This document shows, one piece after another, positions 1-28,995 of a stretch of 64,000 bases of DNA. A model generated the notes under the pieces. It ran no database searches. It was given only the letters and a program-made list of their open reading frames with translations, and was not told the origin of the DNA. The position numbers and the translations under genes are program-made. Positions within the stretch are counted from its first letter, which is position 1. Each line of letters opens with the position of its first letter. Where the stretch lies: contig NC_088296.1 of NCBI RefSeq assembly GCF_032854445.1, forward strand, positions 17,409,485 to 17,473,484, given 5' to 3'. The DNA comes from Liolophura sinensis. Taxonomy: Eukaryota > Mollusca > Polyplacophora > Chitonida > Chitonidae.

Positions 1-24
1 TTTTAGAATATTTTCTTTTCTTAG

Positions 25-189
25 GACTGGAGAAATTACATTTGTTAACATCACAGCGTCACTATGAGTTGATGATCAACATCGCAAACTATAGCGGGAA
101 CAGCTTCCACGCTATTTGCAGCAGATTTCGCATATCGGGAGAGAGGCAAAAATTCCGGCTGATGTTGGGAAGCTATTCAGGAACAGCAG
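25..189 (+). CDS. FReD-A exon 4
   Basis: 165 bp between acceptor TTAG and donor GTAAGT. Enters with two bases of a split codon and leaves in phase 1. Encodes the segment from GLEKLHLL to SYSGTA, the central beta region of a FReD. Confidence 0.88.
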
Positions 190-950
190 GTAAGTTAATG
201 ACAATAGATGATAAGGGATACGCTGTTCATGGACAGAGCTCCTCTGTGAGCGAGGGGATTAGCGCTCCAGCGCGGCGCAATGACCCAGGAACCTCTCACT
301 AATTTTCGTCCTACCCCATCTCATCCTGCCTTCCTCTACGGCAATCGCGCTCTGTCCGGTTTCCCCATACTTTAGAATGTCTGGTTTCCCCATACCTAAG
401 AATTTCTGACTCAAACAATGGCGGTGGATGGAAGATACTCGATTGCCCGTGTTAAACCGTTAACCTATGGCAATCTGCTAACGAACTTTCCCACAGGTGA
501 CGTAAACATTTCAACACCATATTAATGGATGACAATAACAAGACTAGAGTTTTTACGCCGTACCTTGTACGCCGAGTGTCGTCGACCAGCTCTTGTTATC
601 AAAACCCAGCAAATAGTGTCGAGTAGCAAGAGATTTATGTAATAAAATTCCAGAAATAAAAATCTCGATTCTTTAATCTTACAGTAGATGCAATGACCCA
701 CCACAATGGATACCAGTTTAGCACTCCGGATAGTGACAACGACGCATCGGAAACTCAACACTGCGCCGACATATACAAAACTGGCTGGTGGTACAGGGCC
801 TGTCATCGTAGTAACCTGAACGGAGAGTATGTTCAAGCTGGCGGGAAACCACGGTTAGAATACTCCGGAATAGCAGGAGTCTACTTGTTAGAAAACTACG
901 GACATTTACAGTTTGTAGAGATGAAGATCCGACCTGTGGGGAACTCGTAG
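25..950 (+). CDS. FReD gene A, 3' part (exons 4-5 only)
   Basis: Last two exons of a fibrinogen-related domain gene whose first exons lie left of the window. CDS segments are 25..189 and 685..950, joined in phase 1 across GT-AG sites. The visible product carries the C-terminal half of a FReD: GLEKLHLLTSQRHYEL, the calcium-site-like stretch DSDNDA, the GWWYRACHRSNLNGEY block, and a final EMKIRPVGNS before TAG. FReDs are extracellular ligand-binding domains (ficolins, FREPs, tenascin-like proteins) that often recognise acetylated or sugar groups. It is closely similar to genes B and C downstream, so it belongs to the same tandem family. Compared with B and C one aromatic is changed (VYLLENYG where the others have YWLENYG). 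No frameshift is seen, so it is probably functional. Exact ligand unknown. Confidence 0.88.
233..415 (+). repeat. SINE-1 remnant in FReD-A intron 4
   Basis: Degenerate head of the SINE-1 family: GATTAGCGCTCCAGCG, then GCGCAATGACCCAGGA and a decayed body. The same remnant sits at the same place in intron 4 of gene B (about 11,167-11,345) and gene C (about 21,029-21,215), so it was present before the genes multiplied. Confidence 0.7.
685..950 (+). CDS. FReD-A exon 5 (last)
   Basis: 266 bp after acceptor CTTACAG, ending at TAG 948-950. Encodes VDAMTHHNGYQFSTPDSDND, the WWY-x-x-CH-x-SNLNG block and the C-terminus EMKIRPVGNS. The cysteine pair CADIY...CHRS is the conserved C-terminal FReD disulphide. 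Confidence 0.9.
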
Positions 951-1829
951 ATAGATTTAGGACAGATCTGTTCAAAGGTGCATGAAAAAGATCTCAAGAA
1001 CCAACATTATGTTTTCACATGAAATGAAGAAGACTTTACCGAACAAGAGAAAAAATTGGTGACTTAGGTGTATTTTATATATCTTAATAAGCCAGTCTAT
1101 TTGGTGCATTTTTCCCTCAACGGTCGGACATACCGTTAACATGGGACTACCTTAGCCCAGTTCGGGCTATGCCCCCCTCCCCCCACAAGAAAGCTGTTTT
1201 TACAAATATCACTGGTGACGTTACCACAGCAGCCAACATCCTTTCCAGGTTAACTGCTAAGGCCTTAGGAAAACCATAGCTGAAAACCATTTTCACATCG
1301 CAAAAAGAAAACTGAGAAAGTTTTTGTATTTTTATATGTTAGCACCCATCCTAAACTGTATATTAAGAAATAAATCCGAACAGTTGTATGTACATTCAAA
1401 TAAATAATATCTTAATATTGAACAGAAATGCTGTTGTTTGAATGTATTCTGTTATCATAACTTTGTACTGTGTCATTTCCGTGCTCTCCGTCCACCAATA
1501 TTGTTTTCAGAGCCATCACCGTTGACGTTACCCCCACAGATTACGTATTTTTGATGCTGACTGCTGAGGCTTTAAGGAAGATTTTTTTGTAATTCTATAT
1601 ATTAGGCATCATCCTAAATTCTATACTAGGAAGTACAACCCGAGTGTTTCATGTCTTCTTAAATAGCTCTACAAGATTATACTTGGGCACCGTGGATTTG
1701 TCAGCTAAATGCTACATTATATTTTGCCTCAAGTAATGTAAAACAAGCCTAACAACTATTGAAAATATAAACATGCATACAGCGTTTAAAATTAAATAAT
1801 TAAAAAAGACCCTGATTCAGATTTAAAAT
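951..1829 (+). other. 3' flank of FReD-A, no gene seen
   Basis: AT-rich sequence with patches similar to the 3' flanks of genes B and C (for example CAGTTCGGGCTA near 1160 and near 12,195). An AATAAA near 1371 could be a poly(A) signal but is not proven. No coding exon recognised. Confidence 0.5.
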
Positions 1830-3345
1830 ATATTTACTTATGGAGTAATGAAAACGGGCAAGAACACGGGGCAATAACAAACGACCATCCGCAGGTTGCT
1901 GGCAAAAACCTTATGGTGTACGACAGGAAGTTCCAAGAATATTCGTTGAACTGTCTCCATCTTGACATGTGGTGTCCAGTATAAGTTTAGGTCAAACCCT
2001 TGGCAGCTTGATGTAAACATGTTCCAGCTGATCATAAAGTGTTTATCTTGATGAAAAGACAGCCAATAACATGTTATTTAGCCAGAGGAGTTGAAACAAG
2101 CCTAAACTGCCACATCCATGTTTTTTTTTCTGGCGTGCATGATGATGGAATTCTTACAGGACCACGGGATACGTTATGTTGTAGAGTAAACGAGAGCACA
2201 CATGCTTAGAAATCAAGATATGCGTCGGATGACGTCAGCTTAAATAGATGCGTTATTACGATATAGAGATAACCTAACTGGTTAAACATGATTACATGAT
2301 GGCGCTTTTGATTATATGTAATTTTCCTTAATTCAAACTGTGATATCTTGATTATGCAACCGTACAAATAAACATGACACAGTCTACGTTTTAAACTGTA
2401 CGTGGAACATTTTATCAATTTGCTCTGGTATCGTCTTTTCCACACCACACATAACAATTCAGTCGGAGAGGGACTTTGCTAACATGCATATAGTTATACA
2501 AACTAGACACAGTGTGTTAGAAAATGGGAGTTGCAGTGAGCTAACTCCATACATACATGGAGGTATAGTTGTATTGAAGCAAGTGCAAACGTTGTCCGTT
2601 GACAAAATACACTGCGTAGATCGATTTGAAAATACAACCAAACGGAAGGGTAAGCAAATTTTGAAGCTATGGTACGACCAAATAGTTCAATACATATTTA
2701 ATTTCATTCGTGTTTTATGCTGTGCTCAAGAATATTTTAACACGGCGGCCAGCATTATAGTTCGGGATGTCTGGGGGCGGGATAAATAGGCAGATCCTTT
2801 TGAGAAACTCACGGCCATCAGCAGACCTCCCCTAGTGCGGGCAGAGAGGAAACCAACATGTGATGTCACGATAGTGCAAAGCAATAACACCATGGTGCGT
2901 GACGAGAAAAAAACGATGTGATGTAGTTTTACCCAACATGTAGTACATATATGTCTTCTTACAACAGTTTAGTGCTTGAATACCCAGTCTTTGCGTACGC
3001 CCGACCGTGTATCAGCCTGTGTCCAATACGCTGTGACCTGTCAGAAGAATGCGGTTGAAGTGTATAAGTTCAATAGTAAGTGTTTATTTTTATTCAGCCT
3101 TGTGAACCAGATGGCAGAGTTATTTCCAAGAAACTGTAACTGACTCCTGTATTATGTGGATTTATCAGTCGATGGTGTGGGTGCGTGTGTGTGTGAAATG
3201 TGAAATTCAAGGAATATGTTTACAAAAACACGGCCAGTAATTGACAGAGTTAATATGTAGCCCGGTGTTTTTATCGGCGACGTCGTTTATACGCGAGAAG
3301 AGTAAGCTGTACAACCAGTTCACCATTAGCTTCTAACAGTAAAAG
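1830..3345 (+). promoter_or_regulatory. Upstream flank of FReD-B
   Basis: Shared with the flank of gene C (12,300-13,296) and with the orphan flank at 22,430-23,120, for example around CCAGCTGATCAT and GTTGAAACAAGCCTAAACTG. It contains a perfect CRE octamer TGACGTCA at 2230-2237 and a minus-strand SINE-1 fragment at about 2700-2870. Where gene C has a TATA box, gene B has TTTTTATCGGC (about 3268-3278). Confidence 0.5.
2230..2237 (+). promoter_or_regulatory. CRE octamer upstream of FReD-B
   Basis: Perfect TGACGTCA, about 1.1 kb before the start codon. The same site stands at 12,710 before gene C, and the orphan flank has one near 22,728. Binding by CREB/ATF factors is inferred from the motif only. 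Confidence 0.4.
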
Positions 3346-11950
<8,605 letters not shown>

Positions 11951-13220
11951 ACATATTCTAGACGGATTAGTTCAGCAGTCCATGAAAAAGAACCCTGAAA
12001 CAAAGACTATTGTTTTAAGGAAAATATTAGTAGCTACATCGAAGCCGAAGAAAAGATTTTCAAAAATCGTGATTGCAGCATATTTTATATCTCCTGATAA
12101 ACCATATATTTTATACCTGTTTTCCGTCATTGGCAAAAATTTTGATATGTTTAATTAACTTACTGGAAACTTTGGAGCAGCTTTGCGCCTCCAGTTCGGG
12201 CTAAAGTATAAGTACACCAAGGTAAGCTCTTTTTGAAAATATGCACATGAATTCAGCGATAAAAATTAAGTAATTAAAAAAACGATCCGGATTTAGGTTC
12301 CAGATTTATTTACCTATGGTGGGAAGAAACCGGGCAGTGGACGGGGAAACAAACGACCATCCGCAGGTTGCTGAAAAACCTTCCCGTGTACGACTGCAAG
12401 TTCCAAGAATAATCCTTGAATTGCCTCCATCTTGGCATATGGTGTCTAGTATAACTATAGGTTTAGGTCAAGCACCTGGCAGCTTGATGTAACCTTGTTC
12501 CAGCTGATCATTAAGTGTTTATCTTGATGAAAAGACAGCCAATAACTTAACCAGAGTTATGTAGCCAGCGGAGTTGAAACAAGCCTAAACTGCCACAGTC
12601 ATGTTTTTTTCTGGCGTGCATGATAATGGCATTCTTACAGCACCACGGGATACGTTGTGTTGTGGGGTAACGAGAGCACACATGGTGAGAAATGAAGATA
12701 TGCGTCGGATGACGTCAGCTGAAACAGATAACCAAGCAAAGCCCTTTGAGAAACTCACGGCCATCGGCTGGTTGCTGTCAGACCTTCCCTAATGCGGCCA
12801 GGCAGATGTCACGATAGTGCGAAGCTATAACATGATAGTGCGTGACGATAAAGAAACGAAGCGACGAATTTTTTCCGCCATGTAGTACATATATGTGTTC
12901 TTACAACAGTTAAGTGCTTGAATACCCAGCCTTTAGGTACACCCGACCGTGTATCTGACTGCGTCCAGTGCGCTGTGACCTGTTTGAAGAATGTGGTTGA
13001 AGTTTATAGGTTCAACAGTAAGTGTTTATCTTTATTCAGCCATGTGAACCAGATGGCAGAGTTATTTCCAAGAAACTGTAACTGACTCCTGTATTATGTG
13101 GATTTATCAGTCGACGGTGTGGGTGCGTGTGTGTGTGTGAAATGTGAAATTCAAGGAATATGTTTACAAAAACGCAGCCAGTAATTTACAGAGTTAATAT
13201 GCAGCCGGGTGTTAGCCGGG
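11951..13220 (+). promoter_or_regulatory. Intergenic FReD-B to FReD-C
   Basis: 3' flank of B, then the upstream flank of C from about 12,300. It has the CRE octamer TGACGTCA at 12,710-12,717, about 590 bp before the start. Relative to unit B, about 540 bp corresponding to 2,243-2,780 are missing, which brings the CRE closer to the gene. Confidence 0.5.
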
Positions 13221-13238
13221 TATATAAACGACGTCATT
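13221..13238 (+). promoter_or_regulatory. TATA box and CRE-like site of FReD-C
   Basis: TATATAAA at 13,221-13,228 followed at once by CGACGTCATT, 76 bp before the ATG. Gene B has TTTTTATCGGCGACGTCGTT at the same place, so its TATA box is degraded. Functional core promoter is inferred. Confidence 0.6.
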
Positions 13239-13296
13239 TATACGCAAGAAGAGTAAGCTGTACAACCAGTTCACCACTAGCTTCTAACAGTAAAAG

Positions 13297-21841
<8,545 letters not shown>

Positions 21842-22429
21842 ACATATTCTAGACGGATCAGCTCAGCTCAAGGGTTCATGAAAAATAATTCCGAAACAAA
21901 GACTATGGTTTGCAGGGAAATGATAAAAGCTACATCGAAGCTGAAAAAAAGATTTGGAAAAATTGTATTTGAGGCATATTTTGTCTCCTGATAAACCATA
22001 TGTCTTATACGTATTTTCAGTCAGTGTTCAAAAATTTTGACATCTTTGATGGACATACTCGGAACGTGGGAGCAGCTTTGTTCCTCCGACCCCCTCCCCC
22101 TCCCACATCAAGATAGCTTTGTCAGATACCACCGGTAACTTCACCATAGCAGACCTCTTCATTTCCGGACTGTCTGCTGGGACCGTTGGAAAAAATATTT
22201 TCTATTCCATTTTCACCTTCCAGGCAGAAAACTGAGAAAGTTTGTGTAAGTTTGCGATTTTCTACTTCACATATATTTGTACTAGATTTACAGTATACAT
22301 AAAAAGGTAATGTAAAAAAAAGGGTATGGTTTTTAGAAAAATGAAGATAAACTGTGAAGTTTGAAGAGAAAGGTGTATGTGTGCGCTATATCTAACGGAA
22401 TAATCTACTGACTAGAACAGCGTTCCAAG
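21842..22429 (+). other. 3' flank of FReD-C, no gene seen
   Basis: Similar to the 3' flank of gene B at first (ACATATTCTAGACGGAT), then AT-rich with a C-rich run near 22,088-22,107. No exon recognised. Confidence 0.5.
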
Positions 22430-23120
22430 AATAATCGTTGACCTGTCTCCATCTTGGCATGTGGTCTCCAGTATAAGTTTAGGTCAGGTACTTGGTAGCT
22501 TGACGTATCTATGTTCCAGCTGATCATTAAGAGTTTATCTTGATGAAAAGACAGCAAATAACATAACCAGAGTTATTTAGCCAGCGGAGTTGAAACAAGC
22601 CTAAACTGCCACAGTCATGTTTTCTCTGGCGTGCATGATAATGAAATTCTTACAGGACCACGGGATCCGTTGTGTTGTAGTGTAAACGAGAGCACACATG
22701 TTCAGAAATCAAAGTATGCATCGAGTGACGTCAACGGAAACAGATGCGTTATAAGGCTATGGGGATAACCTACGCCTCACGGGTTAAAAATAATAACATT
22801 GCGCCGCTTTCGATTATTTCTAATTTCGCTTAATTTGAACTGTGATATCTTGATTATGCAACATTACAAATTAAATATATAACAGCCTGCTTTTTAAACT
22901 TCATGTGGCAACCTTGATCGATTTGTTCTGATAGAGTGATTTCTTCCAACACCACACAAAACGTTTCAGTCAGAGAGTCAGATTGGTAACATAGGCATGT
23001 AGTTTATACAAACTAGACACAGTGTGTCAGGAAATGGGAGCTGCTGTGAGCTAACTACACATATACATGGATGTATAGTGCAAATGTTTGTCCGTTGACA
23101 AGATGCACTGCGCAAATCGC
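22430..23120 (+). repeat. Orphan upstream flank of a fourth FReD unit
   Basis: 22,430-22,760 matches 12,400-12,720 and 1,920-2,240 (CCAGCTGATCATTAAG, GTTGAAACAAGCCTAAACTG); 22,980-23,120 matches 2,500-2,630 (AAACTAGACACAGTGTG). Similarity stops before any promoter or exon. Confidence 0.7.
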
Positions 23121-24858
23121 TTTTAAGACATACAATATTGCAGTCATAAGTGTATCTTTATTGTCTTGTTGGAGGAATTCTGAATTCCGTTAAAAATTGC
23201 GTTGGAGGATCCAGGTATACTAACATGACCCCCCTACTGGCCTCGTAAGAATTCCGGATTTAAAATGTAATTAGAGAGTTAGCCAGCACGCAAGAAGAAA
23301 ATGGATGTAGTTGTCTACGTTTGAGCCGGACTTGAACTCGCAGCGATCACAATGGTGAGAGGCTCCAAGATCACTGCGCTGCACAAAGACACGTTATAAC
23401 CGCTATGACACGGAGGTCCGATTCTACAGTTTTAATGCTCTACCAATAAAAGTTTACACTTACACGACGGCATTCGATTTTTTGGGTGGCGAAAACAGGT
23501 GTTCCTGCATGGGATAAACCGCTAACATTTGGCAAGTTACTGATGAGCTTTTTTACGTGTGACGTACAGACGTGCGTACCATACACTGCCGTCCGGTGAC
23601 AAACGGAAGCAAGTGATATATAGGTCAAAAATGAGATTATCACATAATATATCTTCTTGAAGCAAGTCACATGTCTTGGTAGAAGGATTTTGTAAACTGT
23701 GCTAAAGTTTTATCTGTGATAAAAAAAAAAAGACATAATGCTGCAGGTGCGCGTAGATTGCAACTCCAGGTGCGCGTGGATTGCAAATGAGGACGCAACT
23801 GACTGGCCAATCACCATGTTCGCTAACACCCGGCGGACCAATCAAATCCACGGTGACTAACAGATCTATGAAGATCGTTGCGGCGGGTCTTTAGGTCATG
23901 GCAGACACTCTAAAGTTTACTGATTTATTTGCCGAATAAAATAAATTATAAGTCTGGACATTGTTTTTATGTTTTATTGTGTCTACAGTGCTTTATTGTA
24001 CATCTTCACTCGCCGATAGAACGTATAAGTGTTATTGCTGTTTTCATAAAACTGTTCCTTATTTGTGTTTACTGTCTGTTAACTGAGTGCAAAAAAATCC
24101 ATCGGTGTTTATTATGAAGTTAATATTTGCATTTGCAGTAGAGTTATCAGTAGTTTATCTCTTTGATAGTGCGTGAATTTGGATTCTGCCTTCATTAATT
24201 CACTTGACATGCTTGACTGACATTCTGTACGATTCTGACAAACCGTACGATTGCGCGACAGACTGTCCTTGACAGCAATACTGCAAGAAGCTGGTTGAAA
24301 GACAGGTCGAAATTTTCTTTCTTTCTTTCTTTCTTGACTGATTATTTGGTTGTACTTTAGCAAAAATGTCTCAATTATGTAATGATGGACAGCATTTGTG
24401 GCTGACTGTAACAAAGTAGTTCTGGAAAATATAGGCACATATTATTCTGCCAGGACTTCGTGTCATGCAGAAATAGGCTATAGCTGGTCCAGAGCATGTG
24501 AACATACTGTTGTCCACGCACTACATATATGTTTAATTCTATTACCCTTCGATTCCTTTTTATTACACACAACGCACTACTTGGCTCTATGCTAAGTGCA
24601 CATTATCAAAGTCATTAGATACTCTCCATCACGAGACAGAAGCGTTTGACTTCTGGACGGGTCTATTGTAGTTCGACCTAAAATATAAACTCTTCTACAT
24701 CGATCTGATGTAAAACTACCGTTAGAGTACCCTGACGCGAACATTATTTTTTAATTTTAATTTTAAAGGTTGCCAACAAGCTTTACCAGATGTAACATAT
24801 ACTTACACATATACCCTCACGAGTCAAACTATAACAGCCCATGGAACTGTTTTACCGG
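23121..24858 (+). other. Region without recognised gene
   Basis: Contains a minus-strand SINE-1 fragment (about 23,275-23,425), a patch similar to FReD intron 4 (about 23,480-23,590), a promoter-like stretch with two CCAAT boxes (23,745-23,900) and a short TTTC repeat near 24,318. No exon of known family seen. Confidence 0.4.
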
Positions 24859-24932
24859 CCCGGATAGCACAGTTGGTAGAGCGTCCGCTTCGGGAGCGGT
24901 AGATCCAGGGTCAGTCCTGGGTCGTCACACCT
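24859..24932 (+). repeat. SINE-2 tRNA-like head
   Basis: GCCCGGATAGCACAGTTGG (A-box), GAGCGTCCGCTTCGGGAGCG, GGGTCAGTCCTGGG (B-box-like). No acceptor-stem pairing and no body, so it is a SINE head and not a tRNA gene. Confidence 0.7.
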
Positions 24933-24939
24933 TTATTTA

Positions 24940-25225
24940 GAACCACCCCTAAATCGCAGTGCACCATTAGGCTCCTAAATCGCAGTGTAGCATTAGGCTC
25001 TAAATCGCAGTGCACTATTAGGCCCCTACATCGCAGTGTAGCATTAGGCCCCTAAATCGCAATGCACCATTAGGCCCCTACATCGCAGTGTAGCATTAGG
25101 CACCTAAACCGCAATGCACCATTAGGCCCCTAAATCGCAGTATGACAATAGGCCCCTAACTCGCAGTGTAGCATTGCACCCATAAATCGCAGTGAAGCAT
25201 TAGGCCCCTAAATCGCAATCATTCC
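24940..25225 (+). repeat. 26-bp tandem repeat
   Basis: About 11 units of CCTAAATCGCAGTG followed by CACCATTAGGC or TAGCATTAGGC. Directly follows the SINE-2 head. Confidence 0.9.
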
Positions 25226-26389
25226 TTTCCTCCTTCACTCAAACTGCAGCCAAACCAGACTGGCGTCATGTCACCCAAAAACGCCTGCGCGGTGAATTAT
25301 GACGAAATTTATCATGACACGATGTGAACATCTCATATTCATACAAACATATTTTCGAGAAATATCAGCGTTAAAGGTCCAGAGGCCTGAGGCCGATTCC
25401 ACGAACCATTTCTGACTTAAGCTAAAATTTTGAAATACGATCTTAAAGCTTAAAGATTTTTCAGACATGGAAAGCAAAATTTTGTCCACCACATTAATAT
25501 TATCTTAGGCCAAATATGTCCAAATGTCAACTTTCAGTTCCAAAACCTAAGCATTATACAGTGGTTTTAACTTTTGACTTAAGTCAGAAATGGCTGTGTG
25601 TGATCGGCGGCTGGTCCGCCCTGTTTTGTTTTAATGTTATTGTGTATTAAATGCGATGATGATGATAACACAGCATCATGAGCATAGCTGGACCAGTGAC
25701 GTCAAGTAAATTACAATTAACATCGCTGCATTTTTCACAAAATATTGCTTCTAGGGGGCTCCTAATTTTCTACCGTTTTAGGATTTATAAAACCTTTTAG
25801 AATAAAACCCTGTATGAGGTACATTGACAAGTGACGTCAACTGGTATTTTACCGGTCACGTGTGTCAATTTGCCAATTAGGCCTACCACACTGTCATCAT
25901 GCACTGCTCTGGTTTTATTCTCCGTGCTGTTCATCTTTAATCATATTATATAACATATACAGTATTTTACCTAAAAATTAGCATTTTTCAAGCGAGGCTA
26001 TTCTGATTGCTTCTGACTGATCCATTCTCATTAAAGTGCCATTTGTGGAGGTTTTTCATGGAATTTGCTTTTTTTCTTTTTGTACTCAAAGAAACTTACT
26101 GTTCGACTGAAAAGTGCACTTTTCACATATCAAATTTTAGATGAAATATAGTATTCAAGTTTCTTTAATCAGTAAAGACATCAATATTCTGAACTTAGTT
26201 AACCAGTGGAGATCACATTTATTAAAACATTATCAGACACCCTACAAATATAAAAGGAAATATAATTGAACCTTCTAACCAAAGGCATAGCATCGCTTAA
26301 TGATGATATATTAAATAAGGAATACAGGATAAACGTAATACACGTAAATATTAATGATGAATACCAATGAAAGTGTTACTCATTTGAGT
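25226..26389 (+). other. Region without recognised gene
   Basis: AT-rich. Two perfect TGACGTCA octamers at 25,697-25,704 and 25,832-25,839. Nothing else supported. Confidence 0.4.
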
Positions 26390-28505
26390 TTTAATAATAG
26401 AATATTATGTTTGTGTGGTATATATGAACACTTGAAGTGTGTTTATATTATGTTTGTGTGGTATATTTGAACACTTGGAGTGTGTTTATGTTATGTTTGT
26501 GTGGTATGTTTGAACACTTGAAGTGTGTTTATATTGTGTTTGTGTGGTATATTTGAACACTTGGAGTGTGTTTATATTGTGTTTGTGTGGTATATTTGAA
26601 CACTTGAAGTGTGTTTATATTGTGTTTGTGTGGTATATTTGAACACTTGGGGTGTGTTTATATTGTGTTTGTGTGGTATATTTGAACACTTGAAGTGTGT
26701 TTATATTCTGTTTGTGTGGTATATTTGAACACTTGGATTGTGTTTATATTATGTTTGTGTGGTATATTTGAACACTTGGAGTTTGTTTATGTTATGTTTG
26801 TGTGGTATATTTGAACACTTGGAGTGTGTTTATGTTATGTTTGTGTGGTATATTTGAACACTTGGAGTGTGTTTATATTGTGTTTGTGTGGTATATTTGA
26901 ACACTTGGAGTGTGTTTATGTTATGTTTGTGTGGTATGTTTGAACACTTGAAGTGTGTTTATATTGTGTTTGTGTGGTATATTTGAACACTTGGAGTGTG
27001 TTTATGTTATGTTTGTGTGGTATATTTGAACACTTGAAGTGTGTTTATATTATGTTTGTGTGGTATATTTGAACACTTGGAGTGTGTTTATATTATATTT
27101 GTGTGGTATATTTGAACACTTGGAGTGTGTTTATATTATGTTTGTGTGGTATATTTGAACACTTGGAGTGTGTTTATGTTATGTTTGTGTGGTATGTTTG
27201 AACACTTGAAGTGTGTTTATATTGTGTTTGTGTGGTATATTTGAACACTTGGAGTGTGTTTATATTGTGTTTGTGTGGTATATTTGAACACTTGAAGTGT
27301 GTTTATATTGTGTTTGTGTGGTATATTTGAACACTTGGAGTGTGTTTATGTTATGTTTGTGTGGTATATTTGAACACTTGAAGTGTGTTTATATTATGTT
27401 TGTGTGGTATATTTGAACACTTGGAGTGTGTTTATGTTATGTTTGTGTGGTATATTTGAACACTTGGAGTGTGTTTATATTGTGTTTGTGTGGTATATTT
27501 GAACACTTGGAGTGTGTTTATGTTATGTTTGTGTGGTATGTTTGAACACTTGAAGTGTGTTTATATTGTGTTTGTGTGGTAAATTTGAACACTTGGAGTG
27601 TGTTTATGTTATGTTTGTGTGGTATATTTGAACACTTGAAGTGTGTTTATATTATGTTTGTGTGGTATATTTGAACACTTGGAGTGTGTTTATGTTATGT
27701 TTGTGTGGTATATTTGAACACTTGGAGTGTGTTTATATTATGTTTGTGTGGTATATTTGAACACTTGGAGTGTGTTTATGTTATGTTTGTGTGGTATATT
27801 TGAACACTTGAAGTGTGTTTATATTATGTTTGTGTGGTATATTTGAACACTTGGATTGTGTTTATGTTATGTTTGTGTGGTATATTTGAACACTTGGAGT
27901 GTGTTTATATTATGTTTGTGTGGTATGTTTGAACACTTGGAGTGTGTTTATGTTATGTTTGTGTGGTATGTTTGAACACTTGAAGTGTGTTTATATTATG
28001 TTTGTGTGGTATATATGAACACTTGAAGTATGTTTATATTATGTTTGTGTGGTATATATGAACACTTGAAGTATGTTTATATTATGTTTGTGTGGTATAT
28101 ATGAACACTTGAAGTGTGTTTATATTATGTTTGTGTGGCATATATGAACACTTGAAGTGTGTTTATATTATGTTTGTGTGGCATATATGAACACTTGAAG
28201 TGTGTTTATATCATGTTTGTGTGGTATATATGAACACTTGAGATGTGTTTATATTATGTTTGTGTGGTATATATGAACACTTGAAGTATGTTTATATTAT
28301 GTTTGTGTGGTATATATGAACACTTGGAGTGTGTTTATATCATGTTTGTGTGGTATATATGAACACTTGAGATGTGTTTATATTATGTTTGTGTGGTATA
28401 TTTGAACACTTGGAGTATGTTTATATTATGTTTGTGTGGTATATATGAACACTTGGAGTGTGTTTATATTATGTTTGTGTGGTATGTTTGAACACTTGAC
28501 GTGTG
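26390..28505 (+). repeat. 43-bp satellite array, about 49 units
   Basis: Monomer pattern TATGTTTGTGTGGTATAT, TTGAACACTTG, then GAGTGTGTTTAT or AAGTGTGTTTAT. Each monomer has the near-palindrome ACACTTGAAGTGT or ACACTTGGAGTGT. Units differ by a few bases; there is no unique spacer, so it is not CRISPR. Not coding. Confidence 0.97.
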
Positions 28506-28779
28506 TTCTTTGCCTTTTAATGATTCTCAACATTTAAGAATGTCGCCTCATTGGTGGCCATTTTGGACTCAATTACACTAATTTAATTTTGTTGGATTTT
28601 TAATATGAGTTTTTCAACATATTTCTTAGGTAAATGAAACCATTTTTTTAAAAATTAGCGTTAAGTTAGACTGTTTATAGGCCTACACGAGCGCAGTCGA
28701 CAGCTCGCCACCGAATCACCATGAACAGCCAGAACAGCCAAACACAGATTCCCTCTTCAAGGTCGTAATCTATTTGCTG
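28506..28779 (+). other. Region without recognised gene
   Basis: Single-copy-looking AT-rich sequence; nothing supported. Confidence 0.4.
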
Positions 28780-28995
28780 TACTCAGCAATATTTCACTAA
28801 CATTACGACGGTGGGCAGCATTATAGTGGTAGGAAAACGGGCAAAGCCCGGAAGAAACCCATGACCATCCGCAGTTTGATGGCAGACTTACCCACGTACG
28901 ACCAGAGAGGGAGGCTGGTCTTCAACTCACAGCGACCGCATTGCGAGGCTTCTGGGTCATTGCGCTGATATAGCACGCTAATCGCCTCTGGTACA
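28780..28995 (-). repeat. SINE-1 copy
   Basis: Reads in reverse from the tRNA-like head (ATTAGCGTGCTAT, CAGCGCAATGACCCAGAAGC) through the body to the tail near 28,790. Confidence 0.75.

Noticed and set aside
522-975. Minus-strand open frames over FReD exon 5
   Set aside because: Shadows of the real exon; the same in genes B and C.
24859-24932. tRNA-Pro gene
   Set aside because: No pairing acceptor stem, and the same head occurs in SINE-2 copies.
26390-28505. CRISPR-like array
   Set aside because: The 43-bp units follow each other with no unique spacers, and this is animal DNA; it is a satellite.
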